DNA from: Spirosoma sordidisoli
GTDB lineage: Bacteria > Bacteroidota > Bacteroidia > Cytophagales > Spirosomataceae
Reading direction: 5' to 3'
Assembly: GCF_004138325.1 (NCBI RefSeq)
Contig: NZ_SBLB01000014.1
Span: 1-64,000 of the forward strand
DNA length: 64,000 bases
A program made the position numbers and the translations under genes. Below the pieces are notes generated by a model. It searched no databases. It was not told the DNA's origin and was given only the letters and a program-made list of their open reading frames with translations. Of the stretch, positions 1 through 8,306 are shown one piece after another (position 1 is the stretch's first letter; each line of letters starts with the position of its first letter).

Positions 1-350
1 GGTTGCTGTACTGGGGTTTTATCCTGGTAAAGCCAGTTTGAATAAGAGGGGAAAGCCAGGAGAAGCAAGGCAATTCCCGTGACGACACTCAAGAAACCTC
101 GACTCTGCCAGAAGGTTGTTTTTTTTTGGTCACATGCACATTCCATGGTCTTTTTTGGTTTAAGTTGCTCGTACCAGGCCCAACCCAATGCACCCACTGT
201 GAGGAGTGCCGCGTAGGGCCGCAAAGGTTCTAACCAACCCCAAGCACTGGTTGAACTGGTTGCGCCGACAAGCACCGTCAGCAACGGGACGGTGCAACAG
301 AGAGAAGAAATAAACGCTGTCAATAATCCGGTCAATCCTGCCAGTTTCAT
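1..350 (-). CDS. merT: MerT/MerTP-like mercuric transport protein (partial, runs off left edge)
   Basis: An open minus-strand frame starts at ATG 350 and is still open at base 1, so only about the first 116 residues are present. The product begins MKLAGLTGLL and has a first membrane helix with a Cys pair (SSLCCTVPLL), a second helix around the segment LEPLRPYAALL, a cytoplasmic loop with a second Cys pair (ECACDQ), and a third helix ending AFPSYSNWLY. Paired cysteines in helix 1 and in the loop are the MerT arrangement. Bacteroidota versions often carry a C-terminal HMA (MerP) domain, which would lie outside the window. The gene starts 13 bp after the ArsR stop, so the two are probably co-transcribed. 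The likely role is Hg(II) uptake across the inner membrane toward a reductase that is not visible here. Confidence 0.82.
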   Translation of the reverse strand, partial: MKLAGLTGLLTAFISSLCCTVPLLTVLVGATSSTSAWGWLEPLRPYAALLTVGALGWAWYEQLKPKKTMECACDQKKTTFWQSRGFLSVVTGIALLLLAFPSYSNWLYQDKTPVQQ

Positions 351-363
351 CGCTTTGTGGTCG

Positions 364-759
364 TTACGGTCCTGAGTAGGCAATCAGGACCGGTTCGGTT
401 TGGAATGCTTCGAGGTGTTCCAGCAGGGCGCGTAAAACGCCTGCTGATTCCAGCCGAAGGGAATAAAATACGGTCTGACCAACTTTACGGGCTTCGATCA
501 ACTGAGCATCTCTAAGTTTGCGTAGATGCTGGGAAACTGCCGGAATGGTCATTCCCAAAATGTCGCTCAAATCGCAAACGCACAGATTGCGTTCTTCCCG
601 GAGCAGATAAATAATTTTTAGCCGGTTTTCATTACCCGCTAAATCCAGAATTTGAGCCAATCGGCCAAAAGCGATCTGAGAACGGGTTATTGTTTCGGTA
701 AATTGCCCAATCTTTTCCTGATTGGCATTGATCCGAATACAATTTGGTATAGTGTTCAT
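364..759 (-). CDS. ArsR/SmtB-family metal-responsive repressor
   Basis: This is a 131-residue winged-helix protein. The core reads LAGNENRLKIIYLL, then ERNLCVCDLSDILG, then the recognition helix TIPAVSQHLRKLRDAQLI and the wing VGQTVFYSL. The CVC pair in the ELCVCDL position is the alpha-3 metal site of ArsR/CadC-type sensors. I chose ATG 759 because the longer frame from GTG 807 begins inside the -7 promoter box at 807-814. It is followed after 13 bp by the MerT-like gene, so it probably represses its own promoter and mercury uptake, with metal binding releasing it. An ArsR-type sensor in front of merT, rather than MerR, is common in this phylum. The metal itself (Hg, As or Cd) cannot be told from sequence alone. 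Confidence 0.88.
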   Translation of the reverse strand: MNTIPNCIRINANQEKIGQFTETITRSQIAFGRLAQILDLAGNENRLKIIYLLREERNLCVCDLSDILGMTIPAVSQHLRKLRDAQLIEARKVGQTVFYSLRLESAGVLRALLEHLEAFQTEPVLIAYSGP

Positions 760-806
760 TGGGGTTAAGATGCTTTTCCACGGTCGTCCCGCACAATAGA
801 TAAACA

Positions 807-837
807 CAAAGGTAAGACATTTGCGTATTTAAGCAAA
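807..837 (-). promoter_or_regulatory. Bacteroidota-type promoter of the arsR-merT operon
   Basis: On the minus strand TTTG (837-834) is followed by exactly 19 bases and then TACCTTTG (814-807), a perfect match to the -33/-7 consensus of Bacteroidota sigma-ABfr. Transcription would start near 800, giving a leader of about 40 nt before ATG 759. Confidence 0.8.
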
Positions 838-935
838 CACTTAACTAACTGTGATTCGGTTAATTTCTGTCAGTAACGCCAATATTGACAACGGATAAGC
901 GATCAATGATAAACGCGACACTTTTGTCGCTGTAT

Positions 936-1649
936 CTACAAAATCATCAGCGTCAGGGCCATTTTGTTCCGCACGGCCTGATACTCTTTTTCCCCATACT
1001 TGCCCGGCGTTTTATCCATGAAGTCCACGTCCACGACGTACTGCCCGGCTCCGGTTGGGGTCAGCGTTATTAGACCGTTGGCATCGGCGGTTAGCTTGCT
1101 CTGCTTACCATCAGGCATTGTCAATTTAACCGTGGCGTTGGCGTAGGCCGCACCATCCTTCGTAATTAGCAATGTCGCTGCCTGACCCGCTGCTGGTTTG
1201 CTTTGCGGGGTTGCATCTAAATAAAAAACAGGTTTGGCCGACAGCATTCCACCACCGATCTGGCAGATAGCCCGCAGGTATTCGCGGGGGCGCACGATGC
1301 CCAGGTTATGCTTGGTCCAATCCTGAACGGCACGGGTATCATTGACCAACAGCACCTGGTAGGTTCCTGCCTGTTTGGGTATGAATTGCGCCTGATAGCA
1401 GTTCTCAGCGGGTGAGAGGGTGAGCGGTTCGGTCGTGCCATCGGGTAGTAGCACCGAGGCAGTGAATGCCTTGATACCACCCAGCTTATCGGCTTTTTCG
1501 CGCAGGCCGTTTTCGAGTTCGCCGAAGTAGCACTGTACCGTCATCGGTTCGCCGACCTTACCGGAACCTTTGAGTTCAAGCCAGTAGCTGTGGGCCTCGG
1601 TCAGCAGGGGGAGTAGGAGGAATAGAAAGGATGCAAATGATTTTTTCAT
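936..1649 (-). CDS. DUF4198-like exported protein, probable metal-related
   Basis: The product has 237 residues. ATG 1649 gives a clean signal peptide (MKKSFASFLFLLLPLLTEAHS) directly followed by the family-like start of the mature protein, HSYWLELKGSGKVGEPM. The longer frame upstream is not needed. The mature part is two beta-rich segments, the second an Ig-like domain around ATVKLTMPDGKQ with the ending DVDFMDKTPGKYGEKEYQAVR. This matches the DUF4198 family, periplasmic proteins often found next to nickel/cobalt or other metal transport genes. The mature N-terminus starts with His, which can bind metal. It is divergent from the His-rich gene at 1727. The precise function is unknown. Confidence 0.75.
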   Translation of the reverse strand: MKKSFASFLFLLLPLLTEAHSYWLELKGSGKVGEPMTVQCYFGELENGLREKADKLGGIKAFTASVLLPDGTTEPLTLSPAENCYQAQFIPKQAGTYQVLLVNDTRAVQDWTKHNLGIVRPREYLRAICQIGGGMLSAKPVFYLDATPQSKPAAGQAATLLITKDGAAYANATVKLTMPDGKQSKLTADANGLITLTPTGAGQYVVDVDFMDKTPGKYGEKEYQAVRNKMALTLMIL

Positions 1650-1726
1650 GGTTATTGATGGAAAAAAGTAAACTTTGGACAGATCATACAGTTGTAAAAC
1701 TAACACTGAATAAACCAACGTTTAGT

Positions 1727-1948
1727 ATGGCACACGAACATCATAAAGAGGCAGCTTACCACTTCCGCAAAGCCGCCGAATATCACGAAAAAGCGCAGCA
1801 ACTTCACGAGGCTGGCGAACACGAACAGGAAGCCCATGCAGCTTACATGGCGTATGGTCAGCACAGCCTGGCCGACGAACACGCGCACGCGGCTGCCGAG
1901 CATCACGCCGAAGGCCACGATAAAGAGCATTCGGATCCGGTAGTCTGA
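1727..1948 (+). CDS. Small His-rich helical protein
   Basis: This 73-residue protein begins MAHEHHKEAAYHFRKAAEYH and is built of Ala/Glu/His repeats, with about a quarter of residues His (for example ADEHAHAAAEHHAEGHDKEH). It has no signal peptide, so it is probably cytosolic. The spacing of His along predicted helices suggests metal buffering, which is an inference. ATG 1727 was chosen because the upstream extension is hydrophobic and unlike the rest. The coding frame ends just before a strong hairpin. Short His-rich proteins of this look are common in Bacteroidota, but I do not recognise a named family. Confidence 0.68.
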   Translation: MAHEHHKEAAYHFRKAAEYHEKAQQLHEAGEHEQEAHAAYMAYGQHSLADEHAHAAAEHHAEGHDKEHSDPVV

Positions 1949-1978
1949 TTACTGAACACTCTGCCGTTTCACCTGAAA

Positions 1979-2007
1979 GAGACCCGTAGCCCATTGCCAC
2001 GGGTCTC
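1979..2007. terminator. Bidirectional terminator hairpin
   Basis: A perfect 9-bp inverted repeat, GAGACCCGT / ACGGGTCTC, with an 11-nt loop lies between two convergent genes (His-rich protein on plus, P-type ATPase on minus). No long T-run follows. Confidence 0.6.
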
Positions 2008-2019
2008 ATTGGTTATGAG

Positions 2020-4011
2020 TCACTTGAATTTCAGATTCTGCACCCGAACGGCATTCAGAATCGCCAGCATGGCCACGCCCACGTCGGCGAAAACCGCTTC
2101 CCACATGGTCGCTAACCCACCTGCACCCAGCACCAGCACGATGGCTTTAACCACCATCGACAACGTGATGTTCTGCCAGACAATCCGGCGGGTAGCCCGG
2201 CCAATCTCAATGGCGGTGGCAATTTTGGCCGGTTCGTCATTCTGAATGATCACGTCGGCGGTTTCGATAGTCGCATCCGAGCCAAGACCGCCCATCGCCA
2301 TACCGATATCGGCTAAGGCCACCACGGGGGCATCATTGACTCCGTCGCCGACGAACGCTAATTTTGCCTTTGGGTTGCCAGCAAGTTCAGCTTTGAGTCG
2401 CTCCACTTGCTTCACTTTGTCTTCGGGTAGCAAATCGCCGTGCCACTCGTCCACGCCAACCTGTTTGGCAACTAGTTCGACTACCGCCGACTTATCACCA
2501 GACAGCATAACAGTACGAATACCGTCTGCTTTCAGCCGTTTCACCGCGTCGGCAGCATCCGCCTTCACCTCGTCCGCAATGGTGAAATAACCCGCAAATT
2601 GGCCGTCAATGGCCGTCATCACAATGGTATACGGAATCTTGGTTAAGGCTTCATCAAACGCTACGTTGAATTTGCGAAGTAACTTGGCGTTTCCAGCCAG
2701 CATTTCTTTCCCATCGACCCGTCCTTTCAGGCCGTGACCGGCAATCTCTTCGACACCCTCGACCGAAACCGTTTCATGGCCGGTATCCGCATGGTCGATA
2801 ATGGCCGTAGCCACCGGGTGGGTTGATTTGCTTTCCAAAGCCGCTGTCAGCCGGGCCAGTTCTTTTGCGTCGATGCCCACCGGCTTGACCTCCTGCACCT
2901 TGAACACGCCTTTGGTCAGCGTACCGGTTTTGTCCATGACGACCGTTTTAAGCTGGGTCATCAAATCCAGGAAGACGGAGCCTTTGAACAGAATGCCCTG
3001 CCGCGACCCGGCCCCGATACCCCCGAAGTAACCCAGCGGAATCGAGATGACCAACGCGCAGGGGCAACCAATGACCAAAAAAACCAGTCCCCGGTAGAGC
3101 CAGTCGGCAAAGCGGTAGTCCGTGACGAAAAAGTACGGTACGACGGTGATCAGTACCGCCAGCAGACAGATGATCGGCGTATAAATCTTGGCGAAGCGGG
3201 CAATGAACTCCTGCGTCTGCGCCTTGCGGCCCGTTGCCTGTTGAACCAATTTGAGAATCCGCGACAGTTTGGAATCCTGATAGGGAACCGTTACGTCCAT
3301 CTCCACCAGCGACTGCCGGTTAATCATCCCGGCCAGCACCGCTTCCCCTTTCTCGATGGTACGCGGAACGCTCTCGCCCGTCAGAGCCGCCGTATCGAAG
3401 GTGCCGCGTTCGGAACGCATCGTCCCGTCTAAGCCTACCTTTTCGCCCGGTTTGATCTGGACGACCTCGCCAATGGCCACCGTCGCGGCTTTTACGACCT
3501 GTGCTTTCCCATCTTTAAGCACCGTTACCTCATCGGGCCGAACATCCAGCAAGGCTTTGATGGACCGACGTGCCCGCAGCACGGCGGCATCCTGAAACAA
3601 CTCGCCGATGGTGTAAAACAGCATCACGGCCACGCCTTCGGGGTATTCGCGGATGGCGAACGCGCCGAGGGTCGCTACACCCATCAGGAAAAATTCGGTG
3701 AACACATCGCCCCGGATGCTGCTGCTCCACGCCCGGCGTAGCACCGGCCAGCCCACGGGTAGATACGCTACGATATACCAACCTAATCGAATGGGATCTT
3801 TGAACCAATCTTCCGCGTAGTTATCCAACGCGATACCACCCAGCAATAAGACTAAACTAATTGCAGCGGGAGCGTAGGTACGCCAGGTTTGTTCGGGGCC
3901 TTTTTTTGCGGGAGCAGCATCTGCTGCCGGAGTAGTCCCCTCTTCGATCAGCTCCACATCATCGTGGGTGTGACCGTCTTCATCATGGTTGTGATCGTGA
4001 TCGTCTGCCAT
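2020..4011 (-). CDS. P1B-type metal ATPase, Zn/Cd/Pb type
   Basis: This 663-residue transporter lacks an HMA domain and instead has a His/Asp-rich N-terminus (MADDHDHNHDEDGHTHDD). The hallmarks are visible in order: actuator loop TGESVP, CPC at residues 316-318 in helix 6, phosphorylated Asp360 in DKTGTLT, the HP dipeptide in KSTHPVA, and GDGVNDAP. The last helices carry K in MVVKAI and D in ADVGVAML, the P1B-2 (ZntA/CadA-like) signature, so Zn(II), Cd(II) or Pb(II) export to the periplasm is the best prediction. The stop lies 13 bp from the terminator hairpin. It follows the 4020 gene by 8 bp and is probably in one operon with it. Confidence 0.9.
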   Translation of the reverse strand: MADDHDHNHDEDGHTHDDVELIEEGTTPAADAAPAKKGPEQTWRTYAPAAISLVLLLGGIALDNYAEDWFKDPIRLGWYIVAYLPVGWPVLRRAWSSSIRGDVFTEFFLMGVATLGAFAIREYPEGVAVMLFYTIGELFQDAAVLRARRSIKALLDVRPDEVTVLKDGKAQVVKAATVAIGEVVQIKPGEKVGLDGTMRSERGTFDTAALTGESVPRTIEKGEAVLAGMINRQSLVEMDVTVPYQDSKLSRILKLVQQATGRKAQTQEFIARFAKIYTPIICLLAVLITVVPYFFVTDYRFADWLYRGLVFLVIGCPCALVISIPLGYFGGIGAGSRQGILFKGSVFLDLMTQLKTVVMDKTGTLTKGVFKVQEVKPVGIDAKELARLTAALESKSTHPVATAIIDHADTGHETVSVEGVEEIAGHGLKGRVDGKEMLAGNAKLLRKFNVAFDEALTKIPYTIVMTAIDGQFAGYFTIADEVKADAADAVKRLKADGIRTVMLSGDKSAVVELVAKQVGVDEWHGDLLPEDKVKQVERLKAELAGNPKAKLAFVGDGVNDAPVVALADIGMAMGGLGSDATIETADVIIQNDEPAKIATAIEIGRATRRIVWQNITLSMVVKAIVLVLGAGGLATMWEAVFADVGVAMLAILNAVRVQNLKFK

Positions 4012-4019
4012 TGTGTTGG

Positions 4020-4646
4020 TTAGAATTCAATGAAAAAATTAAACAGGGCCAGCCCAACAAGTGTCAGACCGGTAATCAGATTCTCGTTATGCTCAAACCA
4101 GTGCGGGTTGACCTCTTGCAAGCCCCGTCGTCCGAGTGTCACCATCAGGAGCATCCCCGACAGGGTAACTACGTTATAAATCAGGGCCACCAAAGCCACG
4201 GCACCCCAGCCTTTCGCGCCCGCGCTCAGAAAATACGCTTCGATCTCCAGACAGGGTGAGAGAAACATCGCCAGGCCCAGCGACAACAGCAGAGCCGAAA
4301 AGGAACGGGCTTTGCGGGCGGCTCCTGCGTCGAAATGGTCATGTACGTGCCGGTGGCGCAGGTGCTGCATCAAATACCATACGCCTAACGCCAGCAGGAG
4401 CAGGGGAATGGCCCGCTCCGAGAGGTCGTGATAGTTCTCGGCCAGTTGCCAGCCCGCCAGACTCACCAGTACGCCCAGCAGGGTGGTACTGACCGTGTGA
4501 GCCAGTCCCGCAATGGCGGTTACGGTCAGCGTCTGCCGCAGGCTCCACCTCTCGGTTTGCCCGATGGTCACGAAGGGGAGCCAATGGCTGGGAATCAGGG
4601 CGTGTAGCAGACTCAGCGTCAGGCTACCATAAACAATTGCATCCAT
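4020..4646 (-). CDS. Multipass membrane protein, RcnA/UreH-like transporter
   Basis: The protein has 208 residues and about six membrane helices. The first helix reads SLLHALIPSHWLPFV, with His and Pro placed as in the NicO/UreH/RcnA superfamily. A basic and acidic His-rich loop (HLRHRHVHDHFDAG) separates the two halves, and later helices contain FLSPCLEIEAYFL and ALIYNVVTLSGM. A role in metal export or in sensing metal beside the P-type ATPase is inferred from the fold type and from the 8-bp spacing to that gene. The substrate is not known. A distant relation to sulfite exporter or DsbD-like membrane proteins cannot be excluded. Confidence 0.7.
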   Translation of the reverse strand: MDAIVYGSLTLSLLHALIPSHWLPFVTIGQTERWSLRQTLTVTAIAGLAHTVSTTLLGVLVSLAGWQLAENYHDLSERAIPLLLLALGVWYLMQHLRHRHVHDHFDAGAARKARSFSALLLSLGLAMFLSPCLEIEAYFLSAGAKGWGAVALVALIYNVVTLSGMLLMVTLGRRGLQEVNPHWFEHNENLITGLTLVGLALFNFFIEF

Positions 4647-4679
4647 AGTTCACTGAATTCAATGAGCGTTATATTGTGT

Positions 4680-4937
4680 TCAGTCGCGTTCCCGTCGCGC
4701 ACTATATAGCGTCCGCCGGGATATGTTGGTAACGGCCTTTTTTGGCCCTTTCAAAGTGGCTGGTTTGCCTGCCTGACCGGTTTGGTTACTATTGGTTGGC
4801 CGGTTCACCGGTTTCGTTTTTTTCTTAACCGTGATAAGTTTAAACCACACAGCCAGTCGATACAGACACCAACCCAGCAGGCCCAGCGTAAACGCAATCC
4901 CAACGACGACTTGCACGATATGAATGGTCTGATGCAT
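4680..4937 (-). CDS. Small single-pass membrane protein
   Basis: This 85-residue protein has one N-terminal helix (IVQVVVGIAFTLGLLGWCLY) followed by a Lys/Arg-rich cytoplasmic tail ending RRTLYSARRERD. I do not recognise a family. It sits between the bestrophin gene (start of this gene 8 bp after that stop) and the RcnA/UreH-like gene, in the same direction, so it is likely part of the same transcript. The tight spacing is the main support for it being real. Confidence 0.55.
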   Translation of the reverse strand: MHQTIHIVQVVVGIAFTLGLLGWCLYRLAVWFKLITVKKKTKPVNRPTNSNQTGQAGKPATLKGPKKAVTNISRRTLYSARRERD

Positions 4938-4944
4938 AGTTTCT

Positions 4945-5844
4945 CTAAAGAATAAAGTAGGTGGGCGGTGCCGTTGACTGTTCGGCCACAGCCGCGCCCG
5001 ATAATTGATTTAAACTCACTTCGATCCCTTTCGCAATGGCCGTCACTGGCGTGTCAGTGGGTCGGTTCTCAAACGGGTCCTGTAGCTGAATGGCACTTTT
5101 CTCAATTAAGAAAAAAGCAGATCCAATCAGCGTCACCAGAGGGACTTCCACGAAAAACAAATTTTCTACGAAGCCGAACGGCAACATGGCCGTAAACAGG
5201 ATAATAAATACCTGTAAGTAGAACGTGTAGGTCCGGGGGAAGACGGTGTTTTTGATTCGTTCACACCGCCCCATCGCATCGGTTAGCCGGGTCAGCGTAG
5301 CGTCCACCTGCACCAACTGTAAATCGGTCAGATATCCCGCCCGGTATAGATACCGCAGTTGATTAGCATGGCCCTGCAGCACGGCCAGGGGCTGGTGCGT
5401 GGCTCCCAACACCCCGGCTTGCTCGGATACAGGAATATACGTTTTAATGGCTGACTGCGTAGGCTGGCCGCGCAGGGTTTTCCCCAATACATAACACCAG
5501 CCGATTTGTCGCTGAGCCAACATCTGAACGATATTCGCAGGCACCGTTTCATCGGGCAGAAACGTCAGCAGTTGGCGGATCAGGATCCGGCTGTCGTTGA
5601 CAATGCCGCCCCAAACGACGCGGGCTTCCCACCAGCGTTCATAGGCCTGATTGGTGCGGAACGCCAGCAACAGGGAGATGCACGTACCCATCAGGGCCGG
5701 AATTGCCAAAGGAATCGACAAAAATTCCAGCCCGACGTAGTGACGCAGGGTAAACATCAGATTGGCAAACACGAATACGCTCAGTATTTCATATTTGATC
5801 TTGCCGAGTAGAAACGAAAAGGGAATGGGTCGGTTCAGCAACAT
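4945..5844 (-). CDS. Bestrophin-family (UPF0187) ion channel
   Basis: A 299-residue protein beginning MLLNRPIPFSFLLGKIKYEI. The family core is clear: FRTNQAYERWWEARVVWGGIVNDSR after the second helix, then FPRTYTFYLQVFIILFTAMLPFGFVE in the third and the acidic element IQLQDPFENRPTDTP near the end. Bacterial bestrophins are pentameric inner-membrane channels. Several conduct cations, while eukaryotic ones conduct chloride. It lies in a run of metal transport genes and may balance charge during cation movement, which is only an inference. The upstream lipoprotein gene ends 11 bp before its start. Confidence 0.88.
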   Translation of the reverse strand: MLLNRPIPFSFLLGKIKYEILSVFVFANLMFTLRHYVGLEFLSIPLAIPALMGTCISLLLAFRTNQAYERWWEARVVWGGIVNDSRILIRQLLTFLPDETVPANIVQMLAQRQIGWCYVLGKTLRGQPTQSAIKTYIPVSEQAGVLGATHQPLAVLQGHANQLRYLYRAGYLTDLQLVQVDATLTRLTDAMGRCERIKNTVFPRTYTFYLQVFIILFTAMLPFGFVENLFFVEVPLVTLIGSAFFLIEKSAIQLQDPFENRPTDTPVTAIAKGIEVSLNQLSGAAVAEQSTAPPTYFIL

Positions 5845-5855
5845 AGTCGTGGGGG

Positions 5856-6761
5856 TTATTGGTGCCGGTAATAATTCAGCGTTACGGAGGCTGCGTTGCC
5901 GCGCTCACTCAGGGTAAAAAAGCCGTTGCCCGCCTTGTCGAAGCAAATGCCTTCTCCCTGCGGTTCAAGCTGGTAGGTGAGCGGATACGATTGCTTTCCT
6001 ACCAAAGCCTCCGTTACCGTTTGTCCGGTAAAGCGGGGCCAGTAGTAAACACCCGTGTACGTCTTCAGCAGGATTTCCTGTCCATCGGGTGAGATGCTGC
6101 CCGACGTGACTAAGGTGAGCGGTAATTCACCCCGGAAGGCCGCCGTGTTAACCGATGTGGTGCTTTGTGGATAGGTCAGTTGGTAAAGCCGCACGTTCGC
6201 TTCGCCTTTGGAGACAATCCACAAATCACGGGTGAGCGGGTCGAGCAGCAGCGTCTCGGCATCACGGGGGCCGTCGGCGTAGCGAAAGGCGATCCGGTCA
6301 ACTGCGCCCACCGACTCGGTCAGACTTTTGGGTTCGGCCAGCCGGTAGATAATGTTCTGTGTATTTTGTGCCAGATTATCACCGATGTCGGCCAAATACA
6401 GATACGTGATGCTTGGTTGCGGGCCGGGACCGGCAGCCATGTCTTCCCAATCCCGATTGGTGATACCCGGCAACGGTAGCCGCCCGGCCAGCTTGCCCTC
6501 GTGCGAAAGCAGGTTGAGTTGCGCGGGCGTGCCGCTGTCTTCGTTTACCCAGACATGTCCATCCATACTTCGGCTGTCGGCCAGCCCCGACGCTTCGTCG
6601 ATAAGGCCCGGTGTGATTGGTGCCCGGCTCGGGATTGGCGCAAAGTCTATACTGCCGGGAATGGTCACGGTTTTTTCGCCACAGCCCCCCAGTAGCCCCA
6701 CCACGAACAGGCTCAGGAAGACATGACGCACAGTTGGGGTTATAAAACGGAACGCAGTCAT
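5856..6761 (-). CDS. Lipoprotein with beta-propeller-like fold
   Basis: A 301-residue protein with a type II signal peptide (VVGLLGGCGEK), so it is probably lipid-anchored in the periplasm or outer membrane. The mature part shows repeated blade-like beta segments: GLADSRSMDGHVWVNEDSG, NRDWEDMAAGPG, TYLYLADIGDN, RDAETLLLDPLTRDLWIVSK and LEPQGEGICFDKAGNGFFTLSE. The pattern resembles Bacteroidota proteins sometimes annotated as SdiA-regulated or PE-PGRS-like. Those names carry no function. The frame stops 11 bp before the bestrophin start and begins 2 bp after the CDF gene, so it is in the same operon. Its role is unknown. Confidence 0.7.
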   Translation of the reverse strand: MTAFRFITPTVRHVFLSLFVVGLLGGCGEKTVTIPGSIDFAPIPSRAPITPGLIDEASGLADSRSMDGHVWVNEDSGTPAQLNLLSHEGKLAGRLPLPGITNRDWEDMAAGPGPQPSITYLYLADIGDNLAQNTQNIIYRLAEPKSLTESVGAVDRIAFRYADGPRDAETLLLDPLTRDLWIVSKGEANVRLYQLTYPQSTTSVNTAAFRGELPLTLVTSGSISPDGQEILLKTYTGVYYWPRFTGQTVTEALVGKQSYPLTYQLEPQGEGICFDKAGNGFFTLSERGNAASVTLNYYRHQ

Positions 6762-6763
6762 AC

Positions 6764-7672
6764 TTAAAGTGTCGTTAGGCTATTGGTACATTGCCCAGCC
6801 CGTTCGGGTTGAAGGGCGATATGATTGATGTTGAACTGGGTGTTGAGTTGGCCCGCCAACGCTTCCAGCCGGGCTGTCAGGTCCGCCGTGGTCAACGTCT
6901 CATTCGTGACGACGTGACCGCTCATGACGACAATGCCCGACGTAAGCGTCCAGATGTGCAGGTCGTGGGCGTTGCCAAAGCCCGGAACAGCGTTGATAAG
7001 CTGCGCTACGGCCGTCACGTCCAATTTGTCGGGCGTTCCCTGAAGCAGGATGTTGACCGATTCCATCATCAGTTTCAGGGTACGGGGCAGGATAAACAGG
7101 CCAATGATCGCACTGAACAGCGGATCGGCGTAGTACCAGCCGGTGTAAGTCATGATCAGACCGGCGGCAATAACCCCAATCGAACTAAGCAAATCGCTGA
7201 CTACCTCCAGAAAAGCCCCTTTCACATTCAGGCTGTCTTTGGCCCCCTGCCGCAGCAGGTAAATACCCAGTACGTTGACGAGCAACCCGACGAACGCCAC
7301 CAGCGTCATATTACTGCTATCCACGGTGGGCGGATTGCGAAACCGGCCATAGGCTTCAACCAGGATATACAGCGAGATACCAATAAGGATCAGCGCGTTG
7401 ACGAAGGCCGACAGAATCTCCAGCCGGTAGAAGCCAAAGCTGCGCCGGGCCGTGATAGGTCGGCGGCTCATCCAGTTGGCAAACAGGGCCAGGGCCAGGC
7501 CAATGACATCGGTGAGCATATGGGCCGCGTCGGAGAGCAGGGCCAGGCTGTTGGTCCAGTAGCCGACCACCACTTCCACCAGAAAGTAGGTAAACGTCAG
7601 GCCAAAGACAATTCGTAGGTTCTTGTTGTAGCGGCCCGTAGCCGATGCGGTTTGTGGGGGTGTCGGGTTCAT
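6764..7672 (-). CDS. Cation diffusion facilitator (CzcD/ZitB-like Zn/Cd/Co exporter)
   Basis: A 302-residue CDF protein. Helix 2 has the metal site LLSDAAHMLTDVIGLALA (HxxxD) and helix 5 has EVVSDLLSSIGVI (a DxxxS variant of the usual HxxxD). The C-terminal cytoplasmic domain contains NAHDLHIWTLTSG. Such proteins exchange Zn(II), Cd(II) or Co(II) for protons across the inner membrane. It lacks the His-rich loop of many CzcD proteins. It is placed 2 bp upstream of the lipoprotein gene and 10 bp downstream of the isomerase gene. Gene order supports shared expression with the P-type ATPase block. Confidence 0.9.
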   Translation of the reverse strand: MNPTPPQTASATGRYNKNLRIVFGLTFTYFLVEVVVGYWTNSLALLSDAAHMLTDVIGLALALFANWMSRRPITARRSFGFYRLEILSAFVNALILIGISLYILVEAYGRFRNPPTVDSSNMTLVAFVGLLVNVLGIYLLRQGAKDSLNVKGAFLEVVSDLLSSIGVIAAGLIMTYTGWYYADPLFSAIIGLFILPRTLKLMMESVNILLQGTPDKLDVTAVAQLINAVPGFGNAHDLHIWTLTSGIVVMSGHVVTNETLTTADLTARLEALAGQLNTQFNINHIALQPERAGQCTNSLTTL

Positions 7673-7682
7673 CGATTATGCG

Positions 7683-8279
7683 TTAAAGCGTGTTTTTCTC
7701 CGGGGTCAACTGCTCGATCAGCAAGATCAGCACGTGAATGACCTTGCCATGTACTTCCTGAATCCGGTCGGCATAGCCAAAATGAGGTACCCGAATTTCT
7801 ACGTCGGCCCGACCCGCCAGCTTACCGCCGTCCTTGCCCGTCAGCAAAACGACCGACATGCCTTGCTGCCGGGCCGCTTCCACGGCCCAAACCACGTTGG
7901 CCGAATTGCCACTCGTACTTAGGCCAAGTAATACATCGCCCGGCCGACCCAACCCTTCGATAAAGCGGGAAAACACGAACTCGTAGCCATAATCATTGCC
8001 CACGCAGGTCAGATGACTCACGTCCGCAATGGCCAGGCCCGCCAGACCGGAGCGGTCGTTCCGGTAGCGGCCGGACAGTTCCTCGGCGAAGTGCATGGCA
8101 TCACAGAGTGAGCCGCCGTTGCCGCAACTCATCACCATGCCGCCCCGCCTAAGGGCATCGGCCATCAGCCGGGCGGCCTGCTCAATGGCCGCTATGTTTT
8201 CCTCGTCGGCCATGAATGTGTTGAGCACCGTTTGGGCCTCGTTGAGTTCCTGGTGAATTAGCGTCTGTAAGGATTGCAT
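7683..8279 (-). CDS. gmhA: SIS-domain phosphoheptose isomerase (GmhA-like)
   Basis: A 198-residue single SIS domain. Visible family features are the sugar-phosphate loop [20 protein letters not shown], the conserved stretch [11 protein letters not shown] followed by the NDYGYEFVF segment, the second loop [12 protein letters not shown], and the C-terminal [11 protein letters not shown]. GmhA converts sedoheptulose 7-phosphate to heptose 7-phosphate for lipopolysaccharide core or glycosylation. The CGNGGS loop, Glu in AEEL and His in EVHG fit the zinc enzyme. It is unusual inside a metal-export block and may be only a passenger. Other SIS isomerases cannot be fully excluded. Confidence 0.8.
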   Translation of the reverse strand: MQSLQTLIHQELNEAQTVLNTFMADEENIAAIEQAARLMADALRRGGMVMSCGNGGSLCDAMHFAEELSGRYRNDRSGLAGLAIADVSHLTCVGNDYGYEFVFSRFIEGLGRPGDVLLGLSTSGNSANVVWAVEAARQQGMSVVLLTGKDGGKLAGRADVEIRVPHFGYADRIQEVHGKVIHVLILLIEQLTPEKNTL

Positions 8280-8306
8280 CGGTATAGATCGTCTAGATGA
8301 CCTGCA

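Noticed and set aside
1691-1700. A perfect half-site (GTTTTACAAC on the minus strand) upstream of the DUF4198 gene
   Set aside because: No second half-site 21-22 bp away and no -7 box at about 35 bp, so it is probably chance.
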